A stretch of 6,992 nucleotides of DNA from Lachnospiraceae bacterium. Lineage in GTDB: Bacteria > Bacillota > Clostridia > Lachnospirales > Lachnospiraceae. The stretch covers positions 1-6,992 of the forward strand of contig JAFUKK010000278.1 in assembly GCA_017473665.1 (NCBI GenBank). Reading direction: 5' to 3'. The notes beneath the pieces were generated by a model, which was given only the letters and a program-made list of their open reading frames with translations, did no database searches and was not told where the DNA came from. Shown here piece by piece: positions 6,754 to 6,992 of this stretch; within the stretch, counting starts at the first letter, position 1, and the number at the start of each line of letters is the position of its first letter. A program made the translations under genes and the position numbers.

Positions 6754-6918
6754 ATACAATGTACGCGTAGAGGAAACCAAGCGGCACCGGAGGTGACATT
6801 TGGTTTCCTACGCGAATAACGAGCAAACAGTCCGCATAGCGGACAATAAGTGCGCAGCACGGGTTTGCGAGTATGGCATCAACAGATGCGAATATAGCAT
6901 TAACAGATGTACATGTAT
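6754..6918 (+). other. Hairpin-dense spacer, possible structured RNA or palindromic element
   Basis: Several helices fit one nested layout. ATACAATGTA (6754-6763) pairs with TACATGTAT (6910-6918) apart from one bulged A and would close the whole. Inside are 6764-6780 with 6800-6814 (15 bp, two-base bulge) capped by CACC/GGTG (6785-6795). Next comes GCAAAC/GTTTGC (6823-6828, 6863-6868) enclosing GTCCGC/GCGGAC (6830-6844) and GTGC/GCAC (6850-6860). The last two are GCATC/GATGC (6876-6889) and GCATT/GATGT (6897-6910, with G-U pairs; its final base is shared with the closing helix). No T-tract follows any helix. No known RNA family was recognised. Confidence 0.5.
6872..6909. repeat. Imperfect direct repeat, period 21 bp
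   Basis: TATGGCATCAACAGATG (6872-6888) recurs as TATAGCATTAACAGATG (6893-6909), identical at 15 of 17 positions. Each copy contains a five-base-pair hairpin with the loop AACA. The two copies sit just before the ribosome binding site of the dehydrogenase gene. Confidence 0.65.
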
Positions 6919-6934
6919 GGAAAGGAAGAAGTAA

Positions 6935-6992
6935 ATGGATAATTTTCAGTTTTACAGTCCCACAGAATTTATTTTTGGTAAAGACACTGAGA
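6935..6992 (+). CDS. Iron-containing alcohol dehydrogenase, N-terminal fragment (cut by window end)
   Basis: Only the first 19 codons are visible, reading MDNFQFYSPTEFIFGKDTE. The pattern of an aromatic-rich start, then PT, then F-FGK is the first beta-strand and turn typical of group III metal-dependent alcohol dehydrogenases, including butanol dehydrogenases of clostridia. These use NAD(P)H to reduce aldehydes. The metal-binding and nucleotide-binding regions lie beyond the window, so substrate and completeness cannot be judged. The ATG follows AAGGAAG (6922-6928) by six bases. The structured spacer ends four bases before that site, so its folding could influence expression. Confidence 0.75.
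   Translation, partial: MDNFQFYSPTEFIFGKDTE

Noticed and set aside
6823..6868. Cloverleaf-like fold that might be a tRNA
   Set aside because: It is only 46 nt, has two internal arms instead of three, and lacks a T-arm sequence and a CCA-compatible acceptor stem.

Overview
The window looks like chromosomal DNA of a Clostridia-type Bacillota, most likely a gut Lachnospiraceae relative. The reasons are moderate base composition with A/G-rich Shine-Dalgarno sites before almost every gene, a clostridial-style polar amino acid ABC operon, sigma-A-like promoters, and a start sequence typical of clostridial iron-containing alcohol dehydrogenases. This placement is inference from protein style, not from a search. 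All eight genes read on the + strand.

Layout. (1) 3-1948: two closely spaced genes of unknown function, the 3' part of a TPR-containing protein and a coiled-coil protein with two central membrane segments. (2) 1949-4421: a complete polar amino acid ABC importer operon (lipoprotein binding protein, permease, ATPase) with a candidate promoter, a hairpin in its leader and a strong intrinsic terminator. (3) 4428-5948: a monocistronic-looking gene with its own promoter, encoding a PurF-like (amidophosphoribosyltransferase) protein. Its PRPP site and Fe-S cysteines are kept, but the glutaminase active site appears dismantled, including loss of the nucleophilic cysteine. (4) 5949-6134: a hairpin-rich repeat stretch with two copies of a 38-bp unit. 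(5) 6135-6746: a HAD-family phosphatase of the YihX-like type. (6) 6747-6934: a dense run of inverted repeats that can be drawn as one closed multi-branch structure, ending just before the ribosome binding site of (7) an iron-containing alcohol dehydrogenase cut off by the window end.

The importer genes clearly work together. The PurF-like gene, the phosphatase and the dehydrogenase show no obvious shared pathway and are separated by repeat-bearing spacers. The points most worth a second look are the inactive-glutaminase PurF paralogue, the structured spacer at 6754-6918, the 38-bp repeats, and the unknown TPR/membrane coiled-coil pair. No CRISPR array, transposase, tRNA or rRNA was seen.
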